Source of the DNA: DASYYE01 sp035946955
Lineage (GTDB): Bacteria > Actinomycetota > Actinomycetes > Streptosporangiales > Streptosporangiaceae
Assembly (NCBI GenBank): GCA_035946955.1
Contig: DASYYE010000218.1
Location: 36,979-100,978, forward strand
DNA: 64,000 nt
Direction: 5' to 3'
Made by a program: the position numbers and the translations under genes. Under the pieces are notes generated by a model. It was not told the origin of the DNA, did not search any database, and was given only the letters and a program-made list of their open reading frames with translations. Positions 26,880 through 36,200 of the stretch are shown here, piece by piece; position 1 is the first letter of the stretch; the number at the start of each line of letters is the position of its first letter.

Positions 26880-28058
26880 GTGCTCACACAGTCATTTGCT
26901 GACGCGGTGGTGGAAGCCGAGCGGATCATCTCCGGCGCGTCCCATGTCAAGACCGAGCAGGACCTCGCCGAAGGGTACGAGTACCTCGCCGGGAACATCC
27001 GCAGCGCGCTCGAGCTCGCCTGGGCCTACGAGCGCGACTTCCCGTACTTCGTGGCCTCGGTCGGCCCGTACACCAAGCTGGGGCTGGACAACCCGGACAC
27101 CCTGTACTTCCACGCCTACCTGCGCGACGACGCGGAGTACATCGTCACCGGCTGCCGGGGGACGACCACCGACCTGAGCTTCCAGGTGCTCGACGGTGAC
27201 TACTCACCGGTCACGGTGCCGGGCAGCCTGGCCGCGTTCGATGACCGGGAGATCGAGATAGCCGCCGACGGGACGCTCGAGGTGCGCTTCGGCCCCGCCA
27301 AGGACTCCCCCGGGCCCAACTACTTCACGCTCGGCCCCGGCTCAGCGATGCTCCTTGTCCGCGAGGTGTACAGCGACTGGGCCAGCGAGCGGCGCGGCAC
27401 GATCACTGTCCGCCGCGCCGACCGGGCGGGGTCCGCGCCCCCCGCACCGGCCACCGGCGCCCAAGGCAAGCGCTACACGGTGGCGGGGAAGATCCTGCTG
27501 TCGCGGCTGCGGACGTTCCTGGCGTTCCCCGAGTGGTTCTACCTGAACCTGCCGGTGAACACCCTGACCGAGCCACGCCCCACACCCGGCGGCCTGGCCA
27601 GCCAGTTCTCCTCGGCCGGACACTACGACCTCGACGACGACCAAGCCATGATCATCACAGTGCCAGCGGCGGGCCGGGCCACCGCGCCCTACCAGGGCAT
27701 CCAGCTCGGCAGCATGTGGTACATCTCGCTGGACTACATCAACCACCAGACGAGCCTCACCGCCGACCAGGCCCGCGTGGACCCGGACGGCATGCTGCGG
27801 TTCGTGGTGAGCGAACGCGACCCCGGGGTCGTCAACTGGCTGGAACTCCTCGGGCACCGCCGCGGCTATGTGCAGATCAGGTGGCAGCGGCTGACCCGCG
27901 AACTCGGCCCCGATGACGGCCCGGAGGTTGAGGTCGTGCCCGTCAGCGAGGTCCCGGCCCGGCTGCCCTACTATGCACAGTCCCGGCTGGCCCCCGGTGA
28001 GTACACGAGCCGGATCGCGGCCCGGCAGGCGGCGGTCGCAGTACGGATGCTGGGCTGA
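26880..28058 (+). CDS. DUF1214-like protein, first gene of KstR-controlled operon
   Basis: 392 residues from GTG 26880, with GGAGGG 6 nt upstream. The longer frame to 26766 would span the KstR box and hairpin and was rejected. The middle and C-terminal parts carry GLDNPDTLYFHAYLRDDAEYIVTG and IQLGSMWYISLDYINHQTSL, a pattern of DUF1214/DUF1254-type proteins with no known reaction. No signal peptide is seen. In mycobacteria a comparable gene (Rv3531c) begins a KstR-regulated operon followed by an SDR (Rv3530c) and a sulfotransferase-like gene (Rv3529c). The same order occurs here, which supports the assignment. The stop overlaps the next ATG (TGATG). Confidence 0.78.
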   Translation: MLTQSFADAVVEAERIISGASHVKTEQDLAEGYEYLAGNIRSALELAWAYERDFPYFVASVGPYTKLGLDNPDTLYFHAYLRDDAEYIVTGCRGTTTDLSFQVLDGDYSPVTVPGSLAAFDDREIEIAADGTLEVRFGPAKDSPGPNYFTLGPGSAMLLVREVYSDWASERRGTITVRRADRAGSAPPAPATGAQGKRYTVAGKILLSRLRTFLAFPEWFYLNLPVNTLTEPRPTPGGLASQFSSAGHYDLDDDQAMIITVPAAGRATAPYQGIQLGSMWYISLDYINHQTSLTADQARVDPDGMLRFVVSERDPGVVNWLELLGHRRGYVQIRWQRLTRELGPDDGPEVEVVPVSEVPARLPYYAQSRLAPGEYTSRIAARQAAVAVRMLG

Positions 28059-28837
28059 TGAAGCTGCTGCGTGACACCGTCGTGGTGGTGTCCGGGATCG
28101 GCCCGGGCCTCGGCCGTGCCATTGCCCTGCGCAGTGCCGCGGCCGGGGCGGATGTGGTGCTTGCCGCGCGGACGGCGTCCCGGCTCGACGAAGTCGCCAA
28201 GGAGGTCACGGCGCTCGGGCGGCGCGGCCTGACGGTGCCCACCGACATCACCGACAGCGAGTCGGCCGAGCATCTCGTGTCAGTGGCGCTGGCCGAGTTC
28301 GGCAGGGTCGACACACTGGTGAACAACGCGTTCGCGATACCGCCGCTGACCAGTCTCGCGGACGCCGACCTGGCCGCGCTGCGGGACGCCTTCGAAACCA
28401 ATGTCATCGGCACACTGCGGCTGTCCAGGCTGTTCGCACCGGCGCTCGCCGAGAGCCGCGGCTCCGTCGTGATGATCAATTCCGCGGTGCTGCGGCACTC
28501 GCGGCTCCCGTTCGGCGGGTACAAGATGGCCAAGGCCGCGCTGCTCGCGCTCGCACAGAGCCTGGCCACCGAACTCGGCCCGCGGGGCATCCGGGTCAAC
28601 TCGGTGGCACCCGGCTACATCTGGGCGGACTCCCTGAAGTGGTACTTCGGCTACCTCGCCGACCAGCGTGGGGTCAGCGCCGAGCAGGTCTACGAGGAGA
28701 CGGCGGCCACGACCGACCTCCGCGCGCTGCCGGAACCCGATGAGGTCGCCGACGCGGTGGTGTTCCTGGCCTCCCCCATGGCCCGGGCCATCACCGGTCA
28801 GTGCCTGGACGTCAACGGCGGCGAGTACCACCACTGA
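28058..28837 (+). CDS. Short-chain dehydrogenase/reductase (Rv3530c-like)
   Basis: 259 residues, Rossmann SDR. The cofactor loop is SGIGPGLGRAIALRSAAAG (residues about 12-30, a GxGxGxG-type variant), followed by TLVNNAF (variant NNAG), INSAVLRHSRLPFGGYKMAKAAL with Ser and the catalytic YxxxK (Y-K-M-A-K, where the Tyr and second Lys are the classic pair) and the C-terminal GQCLDVNGGEYHH. It would oxidise or reduce a hydroxyl/keto group with NAD(P)H, probably on a steroid intermediate given its operon. Its ATG overlaps the previous stop, and 12 bp separate it from the sulfotransferase-like gene. Confidence 0.87.
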   Translation: MKLLRDTVVVVSGIGPGLGRAIALRSAAAGADVVLAARTASRLDEVAKEVTALGRRGLTVPTDITDSESAEHLVSVALAEFGRVDTLVNNAFAIPPLTSLADADLAALRDAFETNVIGTLRLSRLFAPALAESRGSVVMINSAVLRHSRLPFGGYKMAKAALLALAQSLATELGPRGIRVNSVAPGYIWADSLKWYFGYLADQRGVSAEQVYEETAATTDLRALPEPDEVADAVVFLASPMARAITGQCLDVNGGEYHH

Positions 28838-28849
28838 GCAGGCGGGGCG

Positions 28850-29992
28850 ATGACCACAGCAACGCTCGGCACGGCAGAGGCCCTGCACGCCTCGGCGAGC
28901 AGGGCCACCGGCCTGGCTGACTTCGGGGACGACGACTACCGTGACGGCCTCGACGTGCTGCTGGAGTCCTGCGCCCGTGACGCGGCCTTGACGCCACTGG
29001 GGGCCAAGGTGGTGCGGTCGTTCGTGCGCGGCGCGCTGATAGCCAGGCTGTTCAGCGAGGCCGGATGGCGCGCCCACCCGGAGCACGCGAAGGTGGCGGT
29101 CGAGCGTCCGGTCTTCGTCACCGGCCTGCCGCGCACCGGCTCCACCGCACTGCACCGGCTGCTTGCCGCCGACCCCGCCCACCAGGGCCTGCAGACATGG
29201 CTCACGGAGGTGCCACAGCCCCGGCCGCCGCGGGACACGTGGGCCGCCAACCCGGTCTTCACCCAGATCCAGGCCGGCTACGAGCGGCACCACGCGGAGC
29301 ACCCCGAGTTCATGGCGGTCCACTACACGGCCGCCGACGAAGTGGAGGAATGCTGGCGGCTGCTGCGCCAGTCGATGCGGTCGGTCTCCTACGAGTGCCT
29401 CGCGCACCTGCCGACGTACTCCGCGTGGCTGCGCGGCCAGGACTGGACGGCCGCCTACGCCAGGCACCGCCGCAACCTGCAGCTCATCGGGCTGCCGGCG
29501 GCGGAACGCCGCTGGGTGCTGAAGAACCCCAGCCACCTGTTCGCACTGGACGCGCTGCTGGCCGTGTACCCGGACGCACTGGTGATCCAGACCCACCGCC
29601 CGCCCAGGACCGCCATCGCCTCGGCGTGCAGCCTGGCCGCTCAGGCGACGGCGGGCTGGTCATCCGCCTTCGAGGGCACTGTCATCGGCCGTGACCAGGT
29701 GGAACTGTGGGCCGACGGGCTGAAGCGGTTCATGGCCGTCCGGGGCCGGCATGACCAGGCACAGTTCTTCGACGTGTCGTTCGACACCTTCACAGCCGAC
29801 CCACTCGGCACCGTCGAAGCCGCCTACGGCCACTTCGGGCTGCCCCTGTCGGGTGAGGCCGCCGACGCCATGCGTGCCCTGGCGGCCCGTGGCCCCTCAC
29901 CCGGCGAGGTGACAGCGCACCGTTACACCCTCGCCGACTTCGGTCTCACCCCAGCGGGGGTCGACAGCCTCTTCGCCGGTCTCACCATGTGA
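28850..29992 (+). CDS. Sulfotransferase-family protein (Rv3529c-like)
   Basis: 380 residues. RPVFVTGLPRTGSTALHRLL (residues about 85-105) is the 5'-phosphosulfate-binding loop of the Sulfotransfer_3 family. RRWVLKNPSHLFALDALLAVYPDALVIQTHRPP is the second PAPS-binding region, with the R/K and Ser pattern for the 3'-phosphate. These enzymes transfer sulfate from PAPS to hydroxyls, but many actinobacterial members are uncharacterised. In mycobacteria a homologue sits third in a KstR-controlled operon as here. Sterol or steroid sulfation is an attractive but untested idea. The gene ends 17 bp before the convergent SDR gene at 30010. Confidence 0.83.
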   Translation: MTTATLGTAEALHASASRATGLADFGDDDYRDGLDVLLESCARDAALTPLGAKVVRSFVRGALIARLFSEAGWRAHPEHAKVAVERPVFVTGLPRTGSTALHRLLAADPAHQGLQTWLTEVPQPRPPRDTWAANPVFTQIQAGYERHHAEHPEFMAVHYTAADEVEECWRLLRQSMRSVSYECLAHLPTYSAWLRGQDWTAAYARHRRNLQLIGLPAAERRWVLKNPSHLFALDALLAVYPDALVIQTHRPPRTAIASACSLAAQATAGWSSAFEGTVIGRDQVELWADGLKRFMAVRGRHDQAQFFDVSFDTFTADPLGTVEAAYGHFGLPLSGEAADAMRALAARGPSPGEVTAHRYTLADFGLTPAGVDSLFAGLTM

Positions 29993-30009
29993 GGCCGGGG
30001 CAGCCGACG

Positions 30010-30837
30010 TCAGAGGTCCGGCAGGCCGAGGTCCAGGTTGGGACGGTCGATCCCGCCATCCACCTCGAGGATCTTGCCTGTCACGTAGTTGGCAGCGGGA
30101 GACACGAGGTAGACGACAGCCGCGGCGATCTCCTCGGGACCGGCGATCCTGCCCAGCGGTGTAACCCGCTCCATCTGGCCGCGCAATGCCTCGTCCGCGA
30201 GCACGATGTCGAGCGCGGACGTCGCCACCGCGCCCGCCGCCACGGCATTGACCCGGATCCGGGGTGCCAGGTCAGCCGCGGCCAGCCGGGTGTAGTGGGC
30301 CAGGGCCGCCTTGGCCGTGCCGTATGCGAGGTACCCGCGCCCCGAGACCCGCCCGATCACCGACGAGATGTTGACCACCGCAGCGGTGTACGGCGGCTCC
30401 TGGGCGCGTCCCTCGCCGTCCAGCTTGGCGGTGGCGAGCAAATGCGGGACCGCCGCCTGTGTGAGGGCGTGCGCGATACTCACGTTGAAAGCGAACGCCC
30501 TCTCCAGGTGCCTCGCCTGTGTCCCGAGGAACGGCCCGGGCATCGCACCGCCCACGTTGTTGACGACGATGTCCAGTCGCCCGAACTGGTCGGCCGCCGT
30601 GGCGGCCAGCCCCGCCACAGCATCGAGGTCGCGGAGGTCGGCAGGCACCGCCACGGCGCGTCGCCCGGTCGAGGAGACCTGGTGCGCGACCACGCTCAAC
30701 TGGTCCTCGGACCGCGCCGAGACCACCACGTCCGCCCCGGCCTCCGCCAAGGCGACCGCGACCGCGGCGCCGATGCCGCGGCTGGCACCAGTCACGATGG
30801 CAGCCCGTCCGGTCAGCCGGAATCGATCAAGGATCAT
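30010..30837 (-). CDS. Short-chain dehydrogenase/reductase behind a KstR box
   Basis: 275 residues with the classical SDR set: VTGASRGIGAAVAVALAEAGADV (cofactor loop), IVVNNVGGAMPGPF (NNxG), VVNISSVIGRVSGRGYLAYGTAKAALAHYTRLAA with Ser, Tyr and Lys of the catalytic triad (YGTAK), and TGKILEVDGGIDRP near the end. It is probably an NAD-dependent hydroxyacyl- or hydroxysteroid dehydrogenase. It is a single gene whose start lies 55 bp downstream of KstR box 7. The stretch LLATAKLDGEGRAQEPPYTAAVVNISS includes about a dozen extra residues before the catalytic Ser compared with typical members. Confidence 0.87.
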   Translation of the reverse strand: MILDRFRLTGRAAIVTGASRGIGAAVAVALAEAGADVVVSARSEDQLSVVAHQVSSTGRRAVAVPADLRDLDAVAGLAATAADQFGRLDIVVNNVGGAMPGPFLGTQARHLERAFAFNVSIAHALTQAAVPHLLATAKLDGEGRAQEPPYTAAVVNISSVIGRVSGRGYLAYGTAKAALAHYTRLAAADLAPRIRVNAVAAGAVATSALDIVLADEALRGQMERVTPLGRIAGPEEIAAAVVYLVSPAANYVTGKILEVDGGIDRPNLDLGLPDL

Positions 30838-30891
30838 GGTCCCGCCTCTGTGCCCAGGGTCCGTGTGAGCGTGCCCAGCCTAGGAGAAAAC

Positions 30892-30905
30892 TAGAACACG
30901 TTTCA
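30892..30905. promoter_or_regulatory. KstR operator (box 7), upstream of SDR gene
   Basis: TAGAACACGTTTCA is identical to box 1 at 8586-8599 and fits the KstR consensus exactly. It stands 55 bp before the leftward SDR and 101 bp before the CorA start. The SDR is the more likely target. Confidence 0.85.
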
Positions 30906-31005
30906 ATATGAGGCCACCGACCTGCCCGCATCACCTCTGTACCTCGCGTGATCCATGCTGGGTAGCGGAATGCCCGCCCGGCCGCCCGACAAGGGGGTTG
31001 CCAAG

Positions 31006-32025
31006 ATGATCATCGATTGTGCCCACTACCAGAACGGCCGCAGGCGCGACGAGGGACCGGTGCCCTTGACGGAGGCGGTGGCTCGCTGCAACGAGGGCGG
31101 CTTCGTCTGGCTGGGACTGTTCGAACCTGGCGACGAAGAGCTAGCCCAGGTCCGCGCGGCCTTTGGCCTGCATGAACTCGCAGTCGAAGACGCCCAGAAC
31201 TTCCACATGCGGCCGAAGATCGAGCCCTACGACCACAACGTGCGGCTGCTCATCCTGCGCACCGCACGTTACGACGCCCCCGCCGAGGAAGTCGAGTTCG
31301 GCGAGATCAGCGTCTTCCTCGCGCCAACCTTCGTGATCACCGTGCGGCAGGGGGTGGCCAGCGAGTTGCGTGGGGCCAGGCAGCGGCTGGAGCAGCGGCC
31401 CGAACTGCTCGCCGCTGGCAGCTCGTCCGTGCTGTGGGCGATCCTGGACCAGGTAGTGGACGACTACGCGCCCGTCATCGCCGGGCTGGAACGCGACATC
31501 GACCAGGTCGAGGCCACCGTGTTCGCCGGCTCCGCGGCGCCGACCGAGCGGATCTACTCGCTGCGCCGCGAAGCCACCGACTTCTACCGTGCCGTCCACC
31601 CACTGCTCGCCGTGGTCACCGCCGTCGAACGCACCACCGAAGACCCGCAGTTGCAGCCCTACCTGCGCGACGTCCACGACCACCTGCTGCTGGTCGACGA
31701 AGAGGTCGCCGCCCAGCGGGACCTGCTCGGCACGGTACTGGAGGCCAACATGGCAGTGATCTCGGTCGAGCAGACCAGGGTCAGCCTCCGGCAGAACACC
31801 ACTATGGAACAGCTCACCGTCCTGGCCACCGTCTTCCTGCCGCTGACCTTCATCACCGGCTTCTTCGGCCAGAACTTTGGCTGGCTGGTCGGGCACATCA
31901 CCGGCCCGGCCGCGTTCGCGGTCTACGGAATCGGGGGCCTGGTGCTGCCGCTGGCGCTGCTGTTCCTGTGGCTCAGGATCCGCATGCCCCGCGCCAGTAC
32001 TTCTGCCCCCACCCACGGCAACTGA
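31006..32025 (+). CDS. corA: CorA-family divalent cation transporter with GQN in place of GMN
   Basis: 339 residues from ATG 31006 (AAGGGGG 8 nt upstream). ATG 30955 is a possible longer start. A long cytoplasmic N-terminal domain of alpha/beta and coiled-coil type (residues 1-275) is followed by two C-terminal helices, LTVLATVFLPLTFITGFFGQNFGWL and AFAVYGIGGLVLPLALLFLWL. CorA channels form pentamers that admit Mg2+ or other divalent ions. The selectivity motif after the first helix is normally GMN, but here it is GQN (about residue 284), seen in a subset of the family and likely to alter ion choice. The gene lies just outside the sterol block and has no KstR box pointing at it. Confidence 0.87.
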   Translation: MIIDCAHYQNGRRRDEGPVPLTEAVARCNEGGFVWLGLFEPGDEELAQVRAAFGLHELAVEDAQNFHMRPKIEPYDHNVRLLILRTARYDAPAEEVEFGEISVFLAPTFVITVRQGVASELRGARQRLEQRPELLAAGSSSVLWAILDQVVDDYAPVIAGLERDIDQVEATVFAGSAAPTERIYSLRREATDFYRAVHPLLAVVTAVERTTEDPQLQPYLRDVHDHLLLVDEEVAAQRDLLGTVLEANMAVISVEQTRVSLRQNTTMEQLTVLATVFLPLTFITGFFGQNFGWLVGHITGPAAFAVYGIGGLVLPLALLFLWLRIRMPRASTSAPTHGN

Positions 32026-32107
32026 CCCAGGCGCCCAGCCGGTCCAGGTATCGCTCACCAGCGATAAATCCGTTGCCGGCTGGCGCCCGGGACGCGATGA
32101 TGCGGCC

Positions 32108-32689
32108 ATGGCCACGACCCGGCGAGCCGACATGTTCACCGCGGACGGCAAGCCGTCCAGCGACGACCCACGTGAGCACGGGCCAAGGCTGGGCGACGAG
32201 CGCACGACACTGGTCGAACAGTTGCGCTGTCAACGCCTCACGCTGGAAATGAAGTGCTCGGGTCTTGATGCGGAGGCCATGGCGCGGCGTTCCGTCGAGC
32301 CCTCGACGTTGTCACTGCTCGGGCTGGTGCGCCACCTGGCCGAGATGGAGCGTGCGACCTTCCGGGCGCTGATGGCCGGGCAGGACGCGCCCCGGCTGTT
32401 CTGCTCCGACACCGACCGCGACGGCGATTTCGACGGTGCCGTTCCCGACCCCCAAGTGGTCACGGAAGCGTGGCAGGCGTGGCGCGCCGAGGTTGACTTC
32501 GCCACGCAGTTCGTGGCCGGCGCGCCCAGTCTCGACATCACCAGCAACGATCCCTTGAACCAGCATGGCAGCGGCGGCGGGGCAATATCACTGCGCGAGG
32601 TGCTGTTCGGGATGATCCAGGAGTACGCCCGCCACATGGGTCACGCCGACCTGCTGCGCGAGCGGATCGACGGGCGCCTGGGCCAGTAA
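32108..32689 (+). CDS. DinB-like / DUF664 protein
   Basis: 193 residues from ATG 32108. The frame is open further upstream, but that part overlaps the end of corA. It is a four-helix-bundle DinB_2/DUF664 protein: TLVEQLRCQRLTLEMKCSGLDAEAMARR, SLLGLVRHLAEMERATFRALM and LREVLFGMIQEYARHMGHADLLRERIDG. The His residues in VRHLAEME and YARHMGHAD are placed as in the metal-binding site of bacillithiol/mycothiol-dependent S-transferases of this superfamily. Function in detail is unknown. The gene is followed by a patchwork of duplicated fragments (32690-33236). Confidence 0.8.
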   Translation: MATTRRADMFTADGKPSSDDPREHGPRLGDERTTLVEQLRCQRLTLEMKCSGLDAEAMARRSVEPSTLSLLGLVRHLAEMERATFRALMAGQDAPRLFCSDTDRDGDFDGAVPDPQVVTEAWQAWRAEVDFATQFVAGAPSLDITSNDPLNQHGSGGGAISLREVLFGMIQEYARHMGHADLLRERIDGRLGQ

Positions 32690-32719
32690 ATAAGGGGCCC
32701 GCGGACCTCAGGCCTGCAG

Positions 32720-32788
32720 CGCCACTATCTCGTCCAGTCCTGCCTGAGGTCAGCGGTGAGCCCGCCGGGGTCGGTGACCGCCGAGGCG
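32720..32788 (-). pseudogene. Duplicated 3'-end fragment of the WS/DGAT fusion gene
   Basis: About 69 bp match 40281-40350 near the end of the HAD-PlsC-WS/DGAT gene, with a few substitutions and a one-base deletion (CTGCC-TGAGG against CTGCCCGGAGG). The copy encodes the end of the DGAT domain (ASAVTDPGGLTADLR, then out of frame) and stops short of the original stop codon. It has the same orientation as the intact gene 7.5 kb to the right and stands directly after the dinB-like gene. Confidence 0.85.
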
Positions 32789-32795
32789 CCGGCAG

Positions 32796-32905
32796 GGATG
32801 GTGGGTTTTCGAGAATAGGATGTCCAGTAACAAAAGCCACAATCCAGCCACCGGACCGCAGCGGGCGCCGGCAGCACGTGGGCATGGATGGTGGGTTTCA
32901 AGAAT
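32796..32905. repeat. Imperfect direct repeats in a scar region
   Basis: GGATGGTGGGTTTTCGAGAA (32796-32815) recurs as GGATGGTGGGTTTCAAGAAT (32886-32905), and GCGCCGGCAG precedes both (32786 and 32865). With the adjacent gene fragment and the 40 bp inverted repeat this makes 32690-33236 a mosaic without any credible gene of its own. Confidence 0.7.
32811..32850 (+). repeat. 40 bp inverted repeat, left copy, flanking the GH2 gene
   Basis: The reverse complement of this stretch matches 36964-37003 at about 33 of 40 positions, with TTGTTACTGGA as an exact core. The two copies bracket the GH2 gene closely (33237-36896). No transposase lies between them. Confidence 0.72.
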
Positions 32906-33150
32906 CTGTGAGTGTGTCGTGTAGCGGTTCCGGCCTGGTCCGCACGGGAAGCAGCCCACGTTGTCGACCCATTTCTGGATGTCTTGGTGTCCCTGGTACT
33001 GGTATTCACGTGCCTGCAAGCGGATCGCCGGCACTCGTCCATAACGTCCCCGAGAAGGATGCGACGTTGGATTAGCCCGCTCGGTGCGAGGAAGGCGATC
33101 CGATTCCCTTGACAGCCTCGGGCATCAGGGCGAGGCTGATCAATGGCATT

Positions 33151-33166
33151 ATGACAACGTTGTCAT
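33151..33166. promoter_or_regulatory. 16 bp perfect palindrome, LacI-type operator candidate
   Basis: ATGACAACGTTGTCAT is a perfect 16 bp palindrome with the central CG and AACGTT core common in operators of LacI-family repressors controlling glycoside hydrolases in actinobacteria. It lies 70 bp before the GH2 start and about 37 bp after a TTGACA (33109-33114), so it would sit at or just after the promoter. No LacI-type regulator is in the window. Confidence 0.68.
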
Positions 33167-33236
33167 CCTGCAACAGGCCGACCGGAATGGCGCACCGCGC
33201 CGGGAACGATTCCAGGAGCGATGGGAGGGACGGGGC

Positions 33237-36200
33237 ATGCCAGAGGGCACCGGCCATATCTCACGACGGGGCTTCATGTCCGCCGGAGCCACACTGCTGG
33301 CGGGTTTGCAGCTCAGCACGGCGGTGCCGCCGGCGAGCGCCCATACGAAGCCTGCGGCCCCCGCCCCCGGTACCGGCGGCGCAACCGGCGCCGACACGGC
33401 CGAACTGGCGCAGTACCGGCCGGTGACGGTCTCGTCCACTGACTACGCGGCGACCCCCGCCTGGTTCGCGGTGGACCGGCTCAGCGAGATCGGGGTCAGG
33501 GGCAGTGGCTGGCGGGCGCAGCAGGGAGACCCGCAGTGGATCGCGGTGGACCTGCAGGCACCGTGTCTCATCGAGTCGGTGGTTCTCACGTTCGAGGCGA
33601 CGCTGAGCGATCCGACCTTCATCGGCTCCGGCGGGATAAACCCGCGCGACAACACGACCGGCTTCGAGGTGCTCTCCGCCGCCGCAACGGCCTTCACCAT
33701 CGACGTCTCCAATAACAGGAATCAGTGGACGACCGTGTACAGCACCGACGCGGGGACCGGTGGCGTCATGACGATCACGCTGCCCCAGCCGGTCACGGCC
33801 CGCTACGTCCGGATGAGCGTGACCGGGCGTTCCAACGGCAATCCCTTGGGCCTGAACGGTTTCGAGGTCTATGGGACCGCTCCTGCCCCCCGTCCCACGG
33901 TCACCGGCTGGACGGACTGGCCGGTCCAGCACACCCCGCCGCCCCCGCTCAAGCTCGGCGCGGACGGTACTGTGCCGCTGGAGTCCGGCTGGCGGCTGAC
34001 CCTGGACGACTGGGCTCCAAGCAGCGATGGGGCGGTCCTTTCGGGCCCCTCGGTGGACACCAGCGGCTGGCTTCCCGCGACCGTGCCCGGGACTGTCCTG
34101 GCGTCCCTCGTCGAGCAGGGCCACCTGCCGGACCCGGTGTTCGGCTGGAACAACCTGCAGGTACCCGAGGCCCTGTCCCGCCACTCATGGTGGTACCGGC
34201 GGCCCTTTGTCTTCCCCAAGGGCTTCGACACCTCGGCCGGCCGGCACATCTGGCTGGAGTTCGACGGCATCAACCACCAGGCAGACATCTGGCTCAACGG
34301 CGCGAATGTCGGCCAGATGGTGCATCCCTTCGCCCGTGCGGCCATTGACGTCACCGCGAACCTCGCGCCCGGCCAGCAATACCTCGCGGTACTGATCGCA
34401 CCGATGCCGTTCCCCGGCAATCCGGGGGACAAGGGGCCGTCCGGCATTTCTTATACGGACGCCGGCATCAACGAGATGAACCTCTCCTCGCCGACCTACC
34501 TCTCCGTCTCCGGCTGGGACTGGATGCCGGCCGTGCGCGACCGTGTCTGCGGCATCTGGAACCACGTTCGGCTGCGGTCGACCGGCGCCGCAGTGATCGG
34601 AGACCCCCGTTTCGACAGCACACTGCCTTCGCTCCCGGATACCTCCGTCGCCGAGGTGACCATCACGGTCCCGGTCAGCAACGTCGGACCGGGCACCATT
34701 GCCGTCACCGTGACCGCCGCCCTCGACGCGGTGAGCGTGGGCCAGACCGTGACGATCACCGGGGGCCAGAGCACTGACGTGGTCTTCGACCCGTCGTCGT
34801 TCCCACAGTTGCGGCTGACCAACCCGCAACTGTGGTGGCCCAACGGCTACGGCGACCCGAACCTGCACCACCTCGTGCTCACCACCGCGGTCGGTGGCGC
34901 CGAGAGCGACCGGCGCACCCTGCGGGTCGGCATCCGGCAGATCGACTACGACTACGAGGTCCCGATCGTGGTTGACCCGGCGACCGACTCCGCCCCGCAG
35001 ACCGTGGACTTCCCCCTGCAGCAGGCCCGCTACCTCCGCATCCAGGGTGGTAAGCGGGCCACCGGCTGGGGTATCTCGATGTGGACGCTCTCGGTGTTCG
35101 ACACCTCCGCGCCCGGGACCGACCTCGCGCTGGGCAAGACCGCCACCGCCTCGTCGGTGGACAACGGCAACGACGAGCCGCGCAACGCCGTCGACGGCAA
35201 CCCCGCCACCCGCTGGTCCTCGGACTACACCGACAACCAGTGGATCACCGTCGACCTCGGTTCGGTGGTCTCCTTCGACCAGGCCTACATCCTGTGGGAG
35301 CGGGCGTACGCACTCACCTTTGCCGTGCAGGTCTCCAACGACAACGCGACGTGGACCGATGTGATCGCCGTCGACAACTCGCCGACTCCGCTGAAGTTCG
35401 TGGTCAATGGCGTGCCGGTGTTCTGCCGCGGCGGCAGCTGGGGCTGGGATGAGCTGCTGCGCCGCATGCTGCCAGGCCGGATGCACGCGGTCATGGCCAT
35501 GCACCGCGACATGAACTTCACTATGGTGCGCAGCTGGGTCGGCACCAGCCACCGCGAGGAGTTCTTCGCCGCCGCGGACGCCAATGGCCTGCTGGTATGG
35601 AGCGAGTTCTGGGACGCCTTCTCCATCGACCCGGTCGGCCACACCGCCTACCTGGCCCTCGCCCAGGACACGCTGTCGCGCTACCGCACCCACCCGAGCA
35701 TCGCGGTCTGGTTCGGCTGCAACGAGGGCACCCCGCCGGCCGCGGTCGACTCGGCGCTGCGCGACGCGGTGGCTGCCACCACCGGGCTGCTCTATGGCAG
35801 CGACTCCAACGCGGGCTTCATCACCGGTGACGGCCCGTATTTCTGGCTCGATCCGACCGGTTACTTCACCGGCGACGCGACGGGCGGGAACGTCGGGTTC
35901 CACAGCGAGATCGGCATCCCGACCGTCTCCGTCTGGGAGAGCATGCTCAACCTCGTCGGACCGGAGGAGAGCGGCTGGCCGATCGAGGGGCCATGGTTCA
36001 TGCACGACTGGTGCACGCAGGGGAACCAGGCCCCGCAGTCCTACCAGGGCGCTATCGACGACCGGCTCGCCCCCTCGACCAGCATGGAAGAGTTCTGCCG
36101 CAAGGCACAGTTCGTCAACTACGAGAGCATGCGCGCCATCTTCGAGGCCTGGAACTCCCGGCTGTGGAACAACGCCACCGGCGTGCTGCTGTGGATGTCG

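Noticed and set aside
32725..33042. A 105-residue minus-strand frame in the scar region after dinB
   Set aside because: Its residues derive from the WS/DGAT 3' fragment, the 40 bp repeat and the direct repeats, so it is a product of rearranged pieces and not a gene.
33153..33164. The GH2 palindrome as an eighth KstR box
   Set aside because: AAC and GTT are adjacent rather than separated by two bases, so it does not fit TNNAACNNGTTNNA.
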